Numbered from the stretch's first letter, positions 1-11,733 are shown. The stretch: DNA of 64,000 nucleotides from Ptiloglossa arizonensis (GCF_051014685.1 NC_135055.1:248001-312000); one strand, 5' to 3'. A program made the numbers and translations. The notes: generated from the letters alone by a model not told the origin.

Positions 1-31
1 GTTTCTACTTTCAGATGCAACAGAAATTTTG

Positions 32-47
32 CGGATTGGTCAATCCG
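32..47. other. 16-bp dyad of the monomer (first of hundreds)
   Basis: CGGATTGGTCAATCCG consists of 7-bp inverted arms around 2 bp. It occurs in nearly every monomer in both halves (CGGATTGACCAATCCG on the other strand). Common exceptions change the centre or one arm (GGATTTGTC, GGATTGTTC, GGTCGATCC, GGTCAAACC). Dyads of this size often bind dimeric proteins, but no binder can be named from sequence. Confidence 0.75.
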
Positions 48-63
48 TTCGCTAGATATGGCA
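47..63 (+). promoter_or_regulatory. Partial CENP-B-box-like motif
   Basis: The mammalian CENP-B box core is NTTCGNNNNANNCGGGN (established knowledge). Here TTCG, then four bases, A, two bases and TGGC match 7 of the 9 core positions; the two mismatches are in the last four bases. The motif directly follows the dyad and is present in most monomers (TTCGCTAGATATGGC or TTCGCGAGATATGGC). A short degenerate match can arise by chance, and many lineages lack CENP-B, so function is unproven. Confidence 0.3.
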
Positions 64-175
64 GTTTGGAGGTAAGAAACGCTTGAGAAACTCCAAATTT
101 TCGAAGTTCTGATGCTCGAAACGAATAACTAGAACGGCCTAGGGGAAAACTACTCATACCGTTGTAATCGGGCGA

Positions 176-350
176 GTTTCTACTTTCAGATGCAACAGAA
201 ATTTTGCGGATTTGTCAATCCGTTCGCTAGATATGGCAGTTTTGAGGTAAGAAACGCTTGAGAAACTCAACATTTTCGCAGTTCTGGTGCCCGGAACGAA
301 TAACTGGAACGGCCTAGGGGAAAACTACTCATACCGTTGTAATCGGGCGA
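176..350 (+). repeat. Representative monomer with internal landmarks
   Basis: One 175-bp unit, described with unit coordinates 1-175. It has GTTTCTACTTTCAG at 1-14; an A3T4 tract at about 24-30; a dyad CGGATTG-2-CAATCCG at 32-47 (here the second base pair of the spacer region varies: GGATTTGTC in this unit); TTCG at 48-51 and A at 56 of a partial CENP-B-like box; AGAAACTC at 86-93, which is inverted relative to GAGTTTCT spanning the monomer joint; a second A/T tract at about 94-101; GGCCTAGGGG around 136-145; and ATCGGGCGA closing the unit. About 43% G+C and about 12 CpG per unit. Confidence 0.9.
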
Positions 351-1576
351 GTTTCTACTTTCAGATGCGACAGAAATTTTGCGGATTGGTCAATCCGTTA
401 GCTAGATATGGCAGTTTGGAGGTAAGAAACGCTTGAGAAACTCCAAATTTTCGCAATTCTGATGCTCGAAACGAATAACTAGAACGGCCTAGGGGAAAAC
501 TACTCATACCGTTGTAATCGGGCGAGTTTCTACTTTCAGATGCAACAGAAATTTTGCGGATTTGTCAATCCGTTCGCTAGATATGGCAGTTTTGAGGTAA
601 GAAACGCTTGAGAAACTCAACATTTTCGCAGTTCTGGTGCCCGGAACGAATAACTGGAACGGCCTAGGGGAAAACTACTCATACCGTTGTAATCGGGCGA
701 GTTTCTACTTTCAGATGCAACAGAAATTTTGCGGATTGGTCAATCCGTTCGCTAGATATGGCAGTTTGGAGTGTACGAGACGCTTGAGAAACACAAAATT
801 TTCGCAGTTCTGATGCTCGAAACGAATAACTAGAACGGCCTAGGGGAAAACTACTCATACCGTTGTAATCGGGCGAGTTTCTACTTTCAGATGCAACAGA
901 AATTTTGCGGATTTGTCAATCCGTTCGCTAGATATGGCAGTTTTGAGGTAAGAAACGCTTGAGAAACTCAACATTTTCGCAGTTCAGGTGCCCGGAACGA
1001 ATAACTGGAATGGCCTAGGGGAAAACTACTAATACCGTTGTAATCGGGCGAGTTTCTACTTTCAGATGCAACAGAAATTTTGCGGATTGGTCAATCCGTT
1101 CACGATATATGACAATTTTGAGGTAAGAAACGCTTGAGAAACTCCAAATTTTCGCAGTTCTGATGCTCGAAACGAATAAATAGAACGGTCTAGGGGAAAA
1201 CTACTCATACCGTTGTAATCGGGCGAGTTTCTACTTTCAGATGCAACAGAAATTTTGCGGATTGGTCAATCCGTTCGCGAGATATGGCAGTTTTGAGGTA
1301 TGAAACGCTTGAGAAACTCCAAATTTTCGCAATTCTGATGCTCGAAACGAATAACTAGAACGGCCTAGGGGAAAGCTACTCTTACCGTTGTAATCGGGCG
1401 AGTTTCTACTTTCAGACGCAACAGAAATTTTGCGGATTGGTCAATCCGTTCGCTAGATATGGCAGTTTGGAGGTAAGAAACGCTTGAGAAACTCAAAATT
1501 TTCGCAGTTCTGATGCCCGGAACGAATAACTAGAACGGCCAAGGGGAAAACTACTCAAACCGTTGTATTCGGGCGA

Positions 1577-3853
1577 GTTTCTACTTTCAGATGCAACAGA
1601 AATTTTGCGGATTGGTCAATCCGTTCGCTAGATATGGCAGTTTGGAGGTAAGAAACGCTTGAGAAACTCCAAATTTTCGAAGTTCTGATGCTCGAAACGA
1701 ATAACTAGAACGGCCTAGGGGAAAACTACTCATACCGTTGTAATCGGGCGAGTTTCTACTTTCAGATGCAACAGAAATTTTGCGGATTTGTCAATCCGTT
1801 CGCTAGATATGGCAGTTTTGAGGTAAGAAACGCTTGAGAAACTCAACATTTTCGCAGTTCTGGTGCCCGGAACGAATAACTGGAACGGCCTAGGGGAAAA
1901 CTACTCATACCGTTGTAATCGGGCGAGTTTCTACTTTCAGATGCGACAGAAATTTTGCGGATTGGTCAATCCGTTAGCTAGATATGGCAGTTTGGAGGTA
2001 AGAAACGCTTGAGAAACTCCAAATTTTCGCAATTCTGATGCTCGAAACGAATAACTAGAACGGCCTAGGGGAAAACTACTCATACCGTTGTAATCGGGCG
2101 AGTTTCTACTTTCAGATGCAACAGAAATTTTGCGGATTTGTCAATCCGTTCGCTAGATATGGCAGTTTTGAGGTAAGAAACGCTTGAGAAACTCAACATT
2201 TTCGCAGTTCTGGTGCCCGGAACGAATAACTGGAACGGCCTAGGGGAAAACTACTCATACCGTTGTAATCGGGCGAGTTTCTACTTTCAGATGCAACAGA
2301 AATTTTGCGGATTGGTCAATCCGTTCGCTAGATATGGCAGTTTGGAGTGTACGAGACGCTTGAGAAACACAAAATTTTCGCAGTTCTGATGCTCGAAACG
2401 AATAACTAGAACGGCCTAGGGGAAAACTACTCATACCGTTGTAATCGGGCGAGTTTCTACTTTCAGATGCAACAGAAATTTTGCGGATTTGTCAATCCGT
2501 TCGCTAGATATGGCAGTTTTGAGGTAAGAAACGCTTGAGAAACTCAACATTTTCGCAGTTCTGGTGCCCGGAACGAATAACTGGAATGGCCTAGGGGAAA
2601 ACTACTCATACCGTTGTAATCGGGCGAGTTTCTACTTTCAGATGCAGCAGAAATTTTGCGGATTGGTCAATCCGTTCGCTAGATATGGCAGTTTGGAGGT
2701 AAGAAACGCTTGAGAAACTCCAAATTTTCGCAATTCTGATGCTCGAAACGAATAACTAGAGCGGCCTAGGGGAAAACTACTCATACCGTTGTAATCGGGC
2801 GAGTTTCTACTTTCAGATGCAACAGAAATTTTGCGGATTTGTCAATCCGTTCGCTAGATATGGCAGTTTTGAGGTAAGAAACGCTTGAGAAACTCAACAT
2901 TTTCGCAGTTCTGGTGCCCGGAACGAATAACTGGAACGGCCTAGGGGAAAACTACTCATACCGTTGTAATCGGGCGAGTTTCTACTTTCAGATGCAACAG
3001 AAATTTTGCGGATTGGTCAATCCGTTCGCTAGATATGGCAGTTTGGAGTGTACGAGACGCTTGAGAAACACAAAATTTTCGCAGTTCTGATGCTCGAAAC
3101 GAATAACTAGAACGGCCTAGGGGAAAACTACTCATACCGTTGTAATCGGGCGAGTTTCTACTTTCAGATGCAACAGAAATTTTGCGGATTTGTCAATCCG
3201 TTCGCTAGATATGGCAGTTTTGAGGTAAGAAACGCTTGAGAAACTCAACATTTTCGCAGTTCAGGTGCCCGGAACGAATAACTGGAATGGCCTAGGGGAA
3301 AACTACTAATACCGTTGTAATCGGGCGAGTTTCTACTTTCAGATGCAACAGAAATTTTGCGGATTGGTCAATCCGTTCACGATATATGACAATTTTGAGG
3401 TAAGAAACGCTTGAGAAACTCCAAATTTTCGCAGTTCTGATGCTCGAAACGAATAAATAGAACGGTCTAGGGGAAAACTACTCATACCGTTGTAATCGGG
3501 CGAGTTTCTACTTTCAGATGCAACAGAAATTTTGCGGATTGGTCAATCCGTTCGCGAGATATGGCAGTTTTGAGGTATGAAACGCTTGAGAAACTCCAAA
3601 TTTTCGCAATTCTGATGCTCGAAACGAATAACTAGAACGGCCTAGGGGAAAGCTACTCTTACCGTTGTAATCGGGCGAGTTTCTACTTTCAGACGCAACA
3701 GAAATTTTGCGGATTGGTCAATCCGTTCGCTAGATATGGCAGTTTGGAGGTAAGAAACGCTTGAGAAACTCAAAATTTTCGCAGTTCTGATGCCCGGAAC
3801 GAATAACTAGAACGGCCAAGGGGAAAACTACTCAAACCGTTGTATTCGGGCGA
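1577..3853 (+). repeat. 13-monomer higher-order repeat, copy 2 (9-mer plus an inserted 4-mer)
   Basis: The copy-1 diagnostic variants reappear in the same order: TCGAAG at 1677, GCGACAG in the third unit, TTCACGATATATGAC in the unit at 3329, and CAGACGCAACAG in the unit at 3679. The block is 2277 bp, exactly 701 bp longer than copy 1. The extra 701 bp is a 4-monomer duplication: the 176-bp GTGTACGAG unit occurs twice (in the units at 2277 and 2978, 701 bp apart) instead of once. A unit with ATGCAGCAG (2628) takes the place of the GCGACAG unit in the second pass. This is a clear footprint of unequal crossing-over. Confidence 0.9.
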
Positions 3854-5255
3854 GTTTCTACTTTCAGATGCAACAGAAATTTTGCGGATTGGTCAATCCG
3901 TTCGCTAGATATGGCAGTTTGGAGGTAAGAAACGCTTGAGAAACTCCAAATTTTCGAAGTTCTGATGCTCGAAACGAATAACTAGAACGGCCTAGGGGAA
4001 AACTACTCATACCGTTGTAATCGGGCGAGTTTCTACTTTCAGATGCAACAGAAATTTTGCGGATTTGTCAATCCGTTCGCTAGATATGGCAGTTTTGAGG
4101 TAAGAAACGCTTGAGAAACTCAACATTTTCGCAGTTCTGGTGCCCGGAACGAATAACTGGAACGGCCTAGGGGAAAACTACTCATACCGTTGTAATCGGG
4201 CGAGTTTCTACTTTCAGATGCGACAGAAATTTTGCGGATTGGTCAATCCGTTCGCTAGATATGGCAGTTTGGAGTGTACGAGACGCTTGAGAAACACAAA
4301 ATTTTCGCAGTTCTGATGCTCGAAACGAATAACTAGAACGGCCTAGGGGAAAACTACTCATACCGTTGTAATCGGGCGAGTTTCTACTTTCAGATGCAAC
4401 AGAAATTTTGCGGATTTGTCAATCCGTTCGCTAGATATGGCAGTTTTGAGGTAAGAAACGCTTGAGAAACTCAACATTTTCGCAGTTCAGGTGCCCGGAA
4501 CGAATAACTGGAATGGCCTAGGGGAAAACTACTAATACCGTTGTAATCGGGCGAGTTTCTACTTTCAGATGCAACAGAAATTTTGCGGATTGGTCAATCC
4601 GTTCACGATATATGACAATTTTGAGGTAAGAAACGCTTGAGAAACTCCCAAATTTTCGCAGTTCTGATGCTCGAAACGAATAACTAGAACGGCCTAGGGG
4701 AAAACTACTCATACTGTTGTAATCGGGCGAGTTTCTACTTTAAGATGCAACAGAAATTTTGCGGATTGGTCAATCCGTTCGCGAGATATGGCAGTTTTGA
4801 GGTCAGAAACGCTTGAGAAACTCAAAATTTTCGCAGTTCTGTTGCTCGAAACGAATAAATAGAACGGTCTAGGGGAAAACTACTCATACCGTTGTAATCG
4901 GGCGAGTTTCTACTTTCAGATGCAACAGAAATTTTGCGGATTGGTCAATCCGTTCGCGAGATATGGCAGTTTTGAGGTATGAAACGCTTGAGAAACTCCA
5001 AATTTTCGCAATTCTGATGCTCGAAACGAATAACTAGAACGGCCTAGGGGAAAGCTACTCATACCGTTGTAATCGGGCGAGTTTCTACTTTCAGATGCAA
5101 CAGAAATTTTGCGGATTGGTCAATCCGTTCGCTAGATATGGCAGTTTGGAGGTAAGAAACGCTTGAGAAACTCAAAATTTTCGCAGTTCTGATGCCCGGA
5201 ACGAATAACTAGAACGGCCAAGGGGAAAACTACTCAAACCGCTGTATTCGGGCGA
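3854..5255 (+). repeat. Shortened third copy of the 9-mer, with a fused monomer
   Basis: The block starts with the same TCGAAG monomer (3954). The monomer at 4204 begins like unit 3 (ATGCGACAG) and ends like unit 5 (TTCGCTAG...GGAGTGTACGAG), so two monomers were lost by exchange inside it, somewhere between about 4224 and 4254. Unit 7 (TTCACGATATATGAC) at 4555 has an extra C (ACTCCCAAA). One additional monomer, with CTGTTG at its left joint and TTTAAGATGC, sits at 4731 before units 8 and 9 resume. Eight monomers, 1402 bp. Confidence 0.85.
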
Positions 5256-5955
5256 GTTTCTACTTTCAGATGCAACAGAAATTTTGCGGATTGGTCAATC
5301 CGTTCGCTAGATATGGCAGTTTGGAGGTAAGAAACGCTTGAGAAACTCCAAATTTTCGCAGATCTGATGCTCGAAACGAATAACTAGGACGGCCTAGGGG
5401 AAAACTACTCATACCGTTGTAATCGGGCGGGTTTCTATTTTCAGATGCAACAGAAATTTTGCGGATTGGTCAATCCGTTCGCGACATATGGCAGTTTTGA
5501 GGTAAGAAACGCTTGAGAAACTCCAAATTTTCGCAATTCTGATGCTCGAAACGAATAACTAGAACGGCCTAGGGGAAAACTACTCATACCGTTGTAATCG
5601 GGCGAGTTTCTACTTTCAGATGCAACAGAAATTTTGCGGATTTGTCAATCCGTTCGCTAGATATGGCAGTTTTGAGGTAAGAAACGCTTGAGAAACTCAA
5701 CATTTTCGCAGTTCTGATGCTCGAAACGAATAACTAGAACGGCCTAGGGGAAAACTACTCATGCTGTTGTAATCGGGCGAGTTTCTACTTTAAGATGCAA
5801 CAGAAATTTTGCGGATTGGTCAATCCGTTCGCGAGATATGGCAGTTTTGAGGTCAAAAACGCTTGAGAAACTCAAAATTTTCGCAGTTCTGATGCTCGAA
5901 ACGAATAAATAGAACGGTCTAGGGGAAAACTACTCATACCGTTGTAATCGGGCGA
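5256..5955 (+). repeat. Four mixed monomers, partly repeating 4.7-4.9 kb
   Basis: Units start at 5256, 5431, 5606 and 5781. The TTTAAGATGC monomer at 5781, and the AATAAATAGAACGGTCTAGG variant at its end, repeat those at 4731 with an offset of exactly 1050 bp (6 monomers). The monomer at 5431 has CGGGCGGGTTTCTATTTT and TTCGCGACATATGG, types that recur in the 8-mer block to the right. No feature other than satellite is visible. Confidence 0.8.
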
Positions 5956-7357
5956 GTTTCTACTTTCAGATGCAGCAGAAATTTTGCGGATTGGTCAATC
6001 CGTTCGCTAGATATGGCAGTTTGGAGGTAAGAAACGCTTGAGAAACTCCAAATTTTCGCAATTCTGATGCTCGAAACGAATAACTAGAACGGCCTAGGGG
6101 AAAACTACTCATACCGTTGTAATCGGGCGAGTTTCTACTTTCAGATGCAACAGAAATTTTGCGGATTTGTCAATCCGTTCGCTAGATATGGCAGTTTTGA
6201 GTTAAGAAACGCTTGAGAAACTCAACATTTTCGCAGTTCTGGTGCCCGGAACGAATAACTGGAACGGCCTAGGGGAAAACTACTCATACCGTTGTAATCG
6301 GGCGAGTTTCTACTTTCAGATGCAACAGAAATTTTGCGGATTGGTCAATCCGTTCGCTAGATATGGCAGTTTGGAGTGTACGAGACGCTTGAGAAACACA
6401 AAATTTTCGCAGTTCTGATGCTCGAAACGAATAACTAGAACGGCCTAGGGGAAAACTACTCATACCGTTGTAATCGGGCGAGTTTCTACTTTCAGATGCA
6501 ACAGAAATTTTGCGGATTTGTCAATCCGTTCGCTAGATATGGCAGTTTTGAAGTAAGAAACGCTTGAGAAACTCAACATTTTCGCAGTTCTGGTGCCCGG
6601 AACGAATAACTGGAATGGCCTAGGGGAAAACTACTCATACCGTTGTAATCGGGCGAGTTTCTACTTTCAGATGCAGCAGAAATTTTGCGGATTGGTCAAT
6701 CCGTTCGCTAGATATGGCAGTTTGGAGGTAAGAAACGCTTGAGAAACTCCAAATTTTCGCAATTCTGATGCTCGAAACGAATAACTAGAACGGCCTAGGG
6801 GAAAACTACTCATACCGTTGTAATCGGGCGAGTTTCTACTTTCAGATGCAACAGAAATTTTGCGGATTTGTCAATCCGTTCGCTAGATATGGCAGTTTTG
6901 AGGTAAGAAACGCTTGAGAAACTCAACATTTTCGCAGTTCTGGTGCCCGGAACGAATAACTGGAACGGCCTAGGGGAAAACTACTCATACCGTTGTAATC
7001 GGGCGAGTTTCTACTTTCAGATGCAACAGAAATTTTGCGGATTGGTCAATCCGTTCGCTAGATATGGCAGTTTGGAGTGTACGAGACGCTTGAGAAACAC
7101 AAAATTTTCGCAGTTCTGATGCTCGAAACGAATAACTAGAACGGCCTAGGGGAAAACTACTCATACCGTTGTAATCGGGCGAGTTTCTACTTTAAGATGC
7201 AACAGAAATTTTGCGGATTGGTCAATCCGTTCGCGAGATATGGCAGTTTTGAGGTAAGAAACGCTTGAGAAACTCCAAATTTTCGCAGATCTGATGCTCG
7301 AAACGAATAACTAGGACGGCCTAGGGGAAAACTACTCATACCGTTGCAATCGGGCGG
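5956..7357 (+). repeat. Tandem pair of 701-bp 4-mers
   Basis: Monomers with ATGCAGCAG at 5970 and 6671 and with GTGTACGAG near 6376 and 7077 are spaced 701 bp (three 175-bp units plus one 176-bp unit). This is the same 4-mer that expanded the 13-mer at 1577-3853. The fourth monomer differs: the first copy has GGATTTGTC with GAAGTAAG, the second has TTTAAGATGC with TTCGCGAG and GATCTG. The match is therefore three monomers out of four plus a replaced unit. Confidence 0.83.
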
Positions 7358-8582
7358 GTTTCTACTTTCAGATGCAACAGAAATTTTGCGGATTGGTCAA
7401 TCCGTTCGCGACATATGGCAGTTTTGAAGTAAGAAACGCTTGAGAAACTCCAAATTTTCGCAATTCTGATGCTCGAAACGAATAACTAGAACGGCCTAGG
7501 GGAAAACTACTCATACCGTTGTAATCGGGCGAGTTTCTACTTTCAGATGCAACGGAAATTTTGCGGATTGGTCAATCCGTTCGCGAGATATGGCAGTTTT
7601 GAGGTAAGAAACGCTTGAGAAACTCCAAATTTTCGCAGTTCTGATGCTCGAAACGAATAACTATGACGACCTAGGGGAAAACTACTCATACCGTTGTAAT
7701 CGGGCGAGTTTCTACTTTCAGATGCAACGGAAATTTTGCGGATTGGTCAATCCGTTCGCGAGATATGGCAGTTTTGAGGTAAGAAACGCTTGAGAAACTC
7801 CAAATTTTCGCAGTTCTGATGCTCGAAACGAATAACTATGACGGCCTAGGGGAAAACTACTCATACCGTTGTAATCGGGCGAGTTTCTACTTTCAGATGC
7901 AACAGAAATTTTGCGGATTGGTCAATCCGTTCGCAAGATATGACAGTTTTGAGGTAAGAAACGCTTGAGAAACTCAAAATTTTCGCAGTTCTGATGCCCG
8001 AAACGAATAACTAGAACGGCCAACGGGAAAACTACTCATACCGTTGTAATCGGGCGAGTTTCTACTTTCAGATGCAACAGAAATTTTGCGGATTGGTCAA
8101 TCAGTTCGCTAGATATGGCAGTTTGGAGGTAAGAAACGCTTGAGAAACTCAAAATTTTCGCAGTTCTGATTCTCGAAACGCATAACTAGAACGGCCTAGG
8201 GGAAAACTACTCATACCGTTGTAATCGGGCGAGTTTCTACTTTCAGATGCAACAGAAATTTTGCGGATTGGTCAATCCGTTCGCGAGATATGGCAGTTTT
8301 GAGGTAAGAAACGCTTGAGAAACTCAAAATTTTCGCAGTTCTGATGCTCGAAACGAATAACTAGAACGGTCTAGGGGAAAACTACTCATACCGTTGTAAT
8401 CGGGCGAGTTTCTACTTTCAGATGCAGCAGAAATTTTGCGGATTGGTCTATCCGTTCGCGAGATATGGCAGTTTTGAGGTAAGAAACGCTTCAGAAACTC
8501 CAAATTTTCGCAGATCTGATGCTCGAAATGAATAACTAGAACGGCCTAGGGGAATACTACTCATACCGTTGTAATCGGGCGA
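7183..8582 (+). repeat. 8-monomer higher-order repeat, copy 1 (1400 bp)
   Basis: The variant CCGTTGCAATCGGGCGGG, preceded by GATCTGATGC and CTAGGACGG, marks this family. TTGCAAT falls at 7344, 8744, 10145 and 11895, which are steps of 1400, 1401 and 1750 bp. Other ordered markers in this copy: TTCGCGACATATGG with GAAGTAAG, two ATGCAACGG units with CTATGACG, GGCCAACGGG, TCAGTTCGCTAG with CGCATAAC, and ATGCAGCAG with GGTCTATCC. Confidence 0.85.
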
Positions 8583-9983
8583 GTTTCTACTTTCAGATGC
8601 AACAGAAATTTTGCGGATTGGTCAATCCGTTCGCGAGATATGGCAGTTTTGAGGTAAGAAACGCTTGAGAAACTCCAAATTTTCGCAGATCTGATGCTCG
8701 AAACGAATAACTAGGACGGCCTAGGGGAAAACTACTCATACCGTTGCAATCGGGCGGGTTTCTACTTTCAGATGCAACAGAAATTTTGCGGATTGGACAA
8801 TCCGTTCGCGACATATGGCAGTTTTGAAGTAAGAAACGCTTGAGAAACTCCAAATTTTCGCAATTCTGATGCTCGAAACGAATAACTAGAACGGCCTAGG
8901 GGAAAACTACTCATACCGTTGTAATCGGGCGAGTTTCTACTTTCAGATGCAACGGAAATTTTGCGGATTGGTCAATCCGTTCGCGAGATATGGCAGTTTT
9001 GAGGTAAGAAACGCTTGAGAAACTCCAAATTTTCGCAGTTCTGATGCTCGAAACGAATAACTATGACGACCTAGGGGAAAACTACTCAAACCGTTGTAAT
9101 CGGGCGAGTTTCTACTTTCAGATGCAACGGAAATTTTGCGGATTGGTCAATCCGTTCGCGAGATATGGCAGTTTTGAGGTAAGAAACGTTTGAGAAACTC
9201 CAAATTTTCGCAGTTCTGATGCTCGAAACGAATAACTATGACGGCCTAGGGGAAAACTACTCATACCGTTGTAATCGGGCGAGTTTCTACTTTCAGATGC
9301 AACAGAAATTTTGCGGATTGGTCAATCCGTTCGCAAGATATGGCAGTTTTGAGGTAAGAAACGCTTGAGAAACTCAAAATTTTCGCAGTTCTGATGCCCG
9401 AAACGAATAACTAGAACGGCCAACGGAAAAACTACTCATACCGTTGTAATCGGGCGAGTTTCTACTTTCAGATGCAACAGAAATTTTGCGGATTGGTCAA
9501 TCAGTTCGCTAGATATGGCAGTTTGGAGGTAAGAAACGCTTGAGAAACTCAAAATTTTCGCAGTTCTGATGCCCGAAACGAATAACTAGAACGGCCAACG
9601 GGAAAACTACTCATACCGTTGTAATCGGGCGAGTTTCTACTTTCAGATGCAACAGAAATTTTGCGGATTGGTCAATCCGTTCGCTAGATATGGCAGTTTG
9701 GAGTGTAAGAGACGCTTGAGAAACACAAAATTTTCGCAGTTCTGATGCTCGAAACGAATAACTAGAACGGCCTAGGGGAAAACTACTCATACCGTTGTAA
9801 TCGGGCGAGTTTCTACTTTCAGATGCAACAGAAATTTTGCGGATTGGTCAATCAGTTCGCTAGATATGGCAGTTTGGAGGTAAGAAACGCTTGAGAAACT
9901 CAAAATTTTCGCAGTTCTGATGCTCGAAACGCATAACTAGAACGGCCTAGGGGAAAACTACTCATACCGTTGTAATCGGGCGA
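8583..9983 (+). repeat. 8-monomer higher-order repeat, copy 2 (1401 bp)
   Basis: This copy repeats the order of copy 1 through the GGCCAAC and TCAGTTCGCTAG units. It then carries a 176-bp unit with GGAGTGTAAGAG (at 9633) in place of the plain TTCGCGAG unit, followed by another TCAGTTCGCTAG/CGCATAAC unit. The extra base of the 176-bp unit explains 1401 rather than 1400 bp. An open frame of 86 codons at 8593-8853 on the opposite strand is a by-product of the repeat. Confidence 0.83.
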
Positions 9984-11733
9984 GTTTCTACTTTCAGATG
10001 CAACAGAAATTTTGCGGATTGGTCAATCCGTTCGCGAGATATGGCAGTTTTGAGGTAAGAAACGCTTGAGAAACTCCAAATTTTCGCAGATCTGATGCTC
10101 GAAACGAATAACTAGGACGGCCTAGGGGAAAACTACTCATACCGTTGCAATCGGGCGGGTTTCTACTTTCAGATGCAACAGAAATTTTGCGGATTGGTCA
10201 ATCCGTTCGCGACATATGGCAGTTTTGAAGTAAGAAACGCTTGAGAAACTCCAAATTTTCGCAATTCTGATGCTCGAAACGAATAACGAGAACGGCCTAG
10301 GGGAAAACTACTCATACCGTTGTAATCGGGCGAGTTTCTACTTTCAGATGCAACGGAAATTTTGCGGATTGGTCAATCCGTTCACGAGATATGACAATTT
10401 TGAGGTAAGAAACGCTTGAGAAACTCCAAATTTTCGCAGTTCTGATGCTCGAAACGAATAACTAGAACGGCCTAGGGGAAAACTACTCATACTGTTGTAA
10501 TCGGGCGAGTTTCTACTTTCAGATGCAGCAGAAATTTTGCGGATTGGTCTATCCGTTCGCGAGATATGGCAGTTTTGAGGTAAGAAACGCTTGAGAAACT
10601 CCAAATTTTCGCAGATCTGATGCTCGAAATGAATAACTAGAACGGCCTAGAGGAAAGCTACTCATACCGTTGTAATCGGGCGAGTTTCTACTTTCAGATG
10701 CAACAGAAATTTTGCGGATTGGTCAATCCGTTCGCTAGATATGGCAGTTTGGAGGTAAGAAACGCTTGAGAAACTCAAAATTTTCGCAGTTCTGATGCCC
10801 GGAACGAATAACAAGAACGGCCAAGGGGAAAACTACTCAAACCGTTGTATTCGGGCGAGTTTCTACTTTCAGATGCAACAGAAATTTTGCGGATTGGTCA
10901 ATCCGTTCGCGACCTATGGCAGTTTTGAGGTAAGAAACGCTTGAGAAACTCCAAATTTTCGCAATTCTGATGCTCGAAACGAATAACTAGAACGGCCTAG
11001 GGGAATACTACTCATACCGTTGTAATCGGGCGAGTTTCTACTTTCAGATGCAACAGAAATTTTGCGGATTGGTCAATCCGTTCGCGAGATATGGCAGTTT
11101 TGAGGTAAGAAACGCTTGAGAAACTCCAAATTTTCGCAGATCTGATGCTCGAAACGAATAACCAGGACGGCCTAGGGGAATACTACTCATACCGTTGTAA
11201 TCGGGCGAGTTTCTACTTTCAGATGCAACAGAAATTTTGCGGATTGGTCAATCCGTTCGCGAGATATGGCAGTTTTGAGGTAAGAAACGCTTGAGAAACT
11301 CCAAATTTTCGCAGATCTGATGCTCGAAACGAATAACTAGGACGGCCTAGGGGAAAACTACTCATACCGTTGTAATCGGGCGGGTTTCTACTTTCAGATG
11401 CAACAGAAATTTTGCGGATTGGTCAATCCGTTCGCGACCTATGGCAGATTTGAGGTAAGAAACGCTTGAGAAACTCCAAATTTTCGGAATTCTGATGCTC
11501 GAAACGAATAACTAGAACGGCCTAGGGGAAAACTACTCATACCGTTGTAATCGGGCGAGTTTCTACTTTCAGATGCAACAGAAATTTTGCGGATTGGTCA
11601 ATCAGTTCGCTAGATATGGCAGTTTGGAGGTAAGAAACGCTTGAGAAACTCAAAATTTTCGCAGTTCTGATGCTCGAAACGCATAACTAGAACGGCCTAG
11701 GGGAAAACTACTCATACCGTTGTAATCGGGCGA
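9984..11733 (+). repeat. 10-monomer higher-order repeat, copy 3 (1750 bp)
   Basis: It begins with the same two marker monomers (GATCTG/CTAGGACGG, then TTGCAATCGGGCGGG). It continues with TTCACGAGATATGAC, ATGCAGCAG/GGTCTATCC, AACAAGAACGG, TTCGCGACCTATGG, AACCAGGACGG, GGCAGATTTGAG and TCAGTTCGCTAG/CGCATAAC units. Ten regular 175-bp monomers give 1750 bp. The repeat resumes at 11734 with the first marker. Confidence 0.85.

Larger units (their letters stand above)
1..1576 (+). repeat. 9-monomer higher-order repeat, copy 1
   Basis: Nine monomers starting at 1, 176, 351, 526, 701, 877, 1052, 1227 and 1402. Diagnostic variants in order: TTTTCGAAG (101); GGATTTGTC (second unit); ATGCGACAG with CCGTTAGC (third); GTGTACGAG (fifth, 176 bp); TTCACGATATATGAC (seventh); GAGGTATGAAACG (eighth); CAGACGCAACAG (ninth). 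Length is 9 x 175 + 1 = 1576 bp. The same ordered variants restart at 1577, which proves a higher-order unit rather than random drift. Confidence 0.9.

Noticed and set aside
130..150. Telomere-like CCTAGGGG in each monomer
   Set aside because: It occurs once per 175 bp as part of GGCCTAGGGGAAAAC and never as a tandem short repeat, so it is not telomeric sequence.
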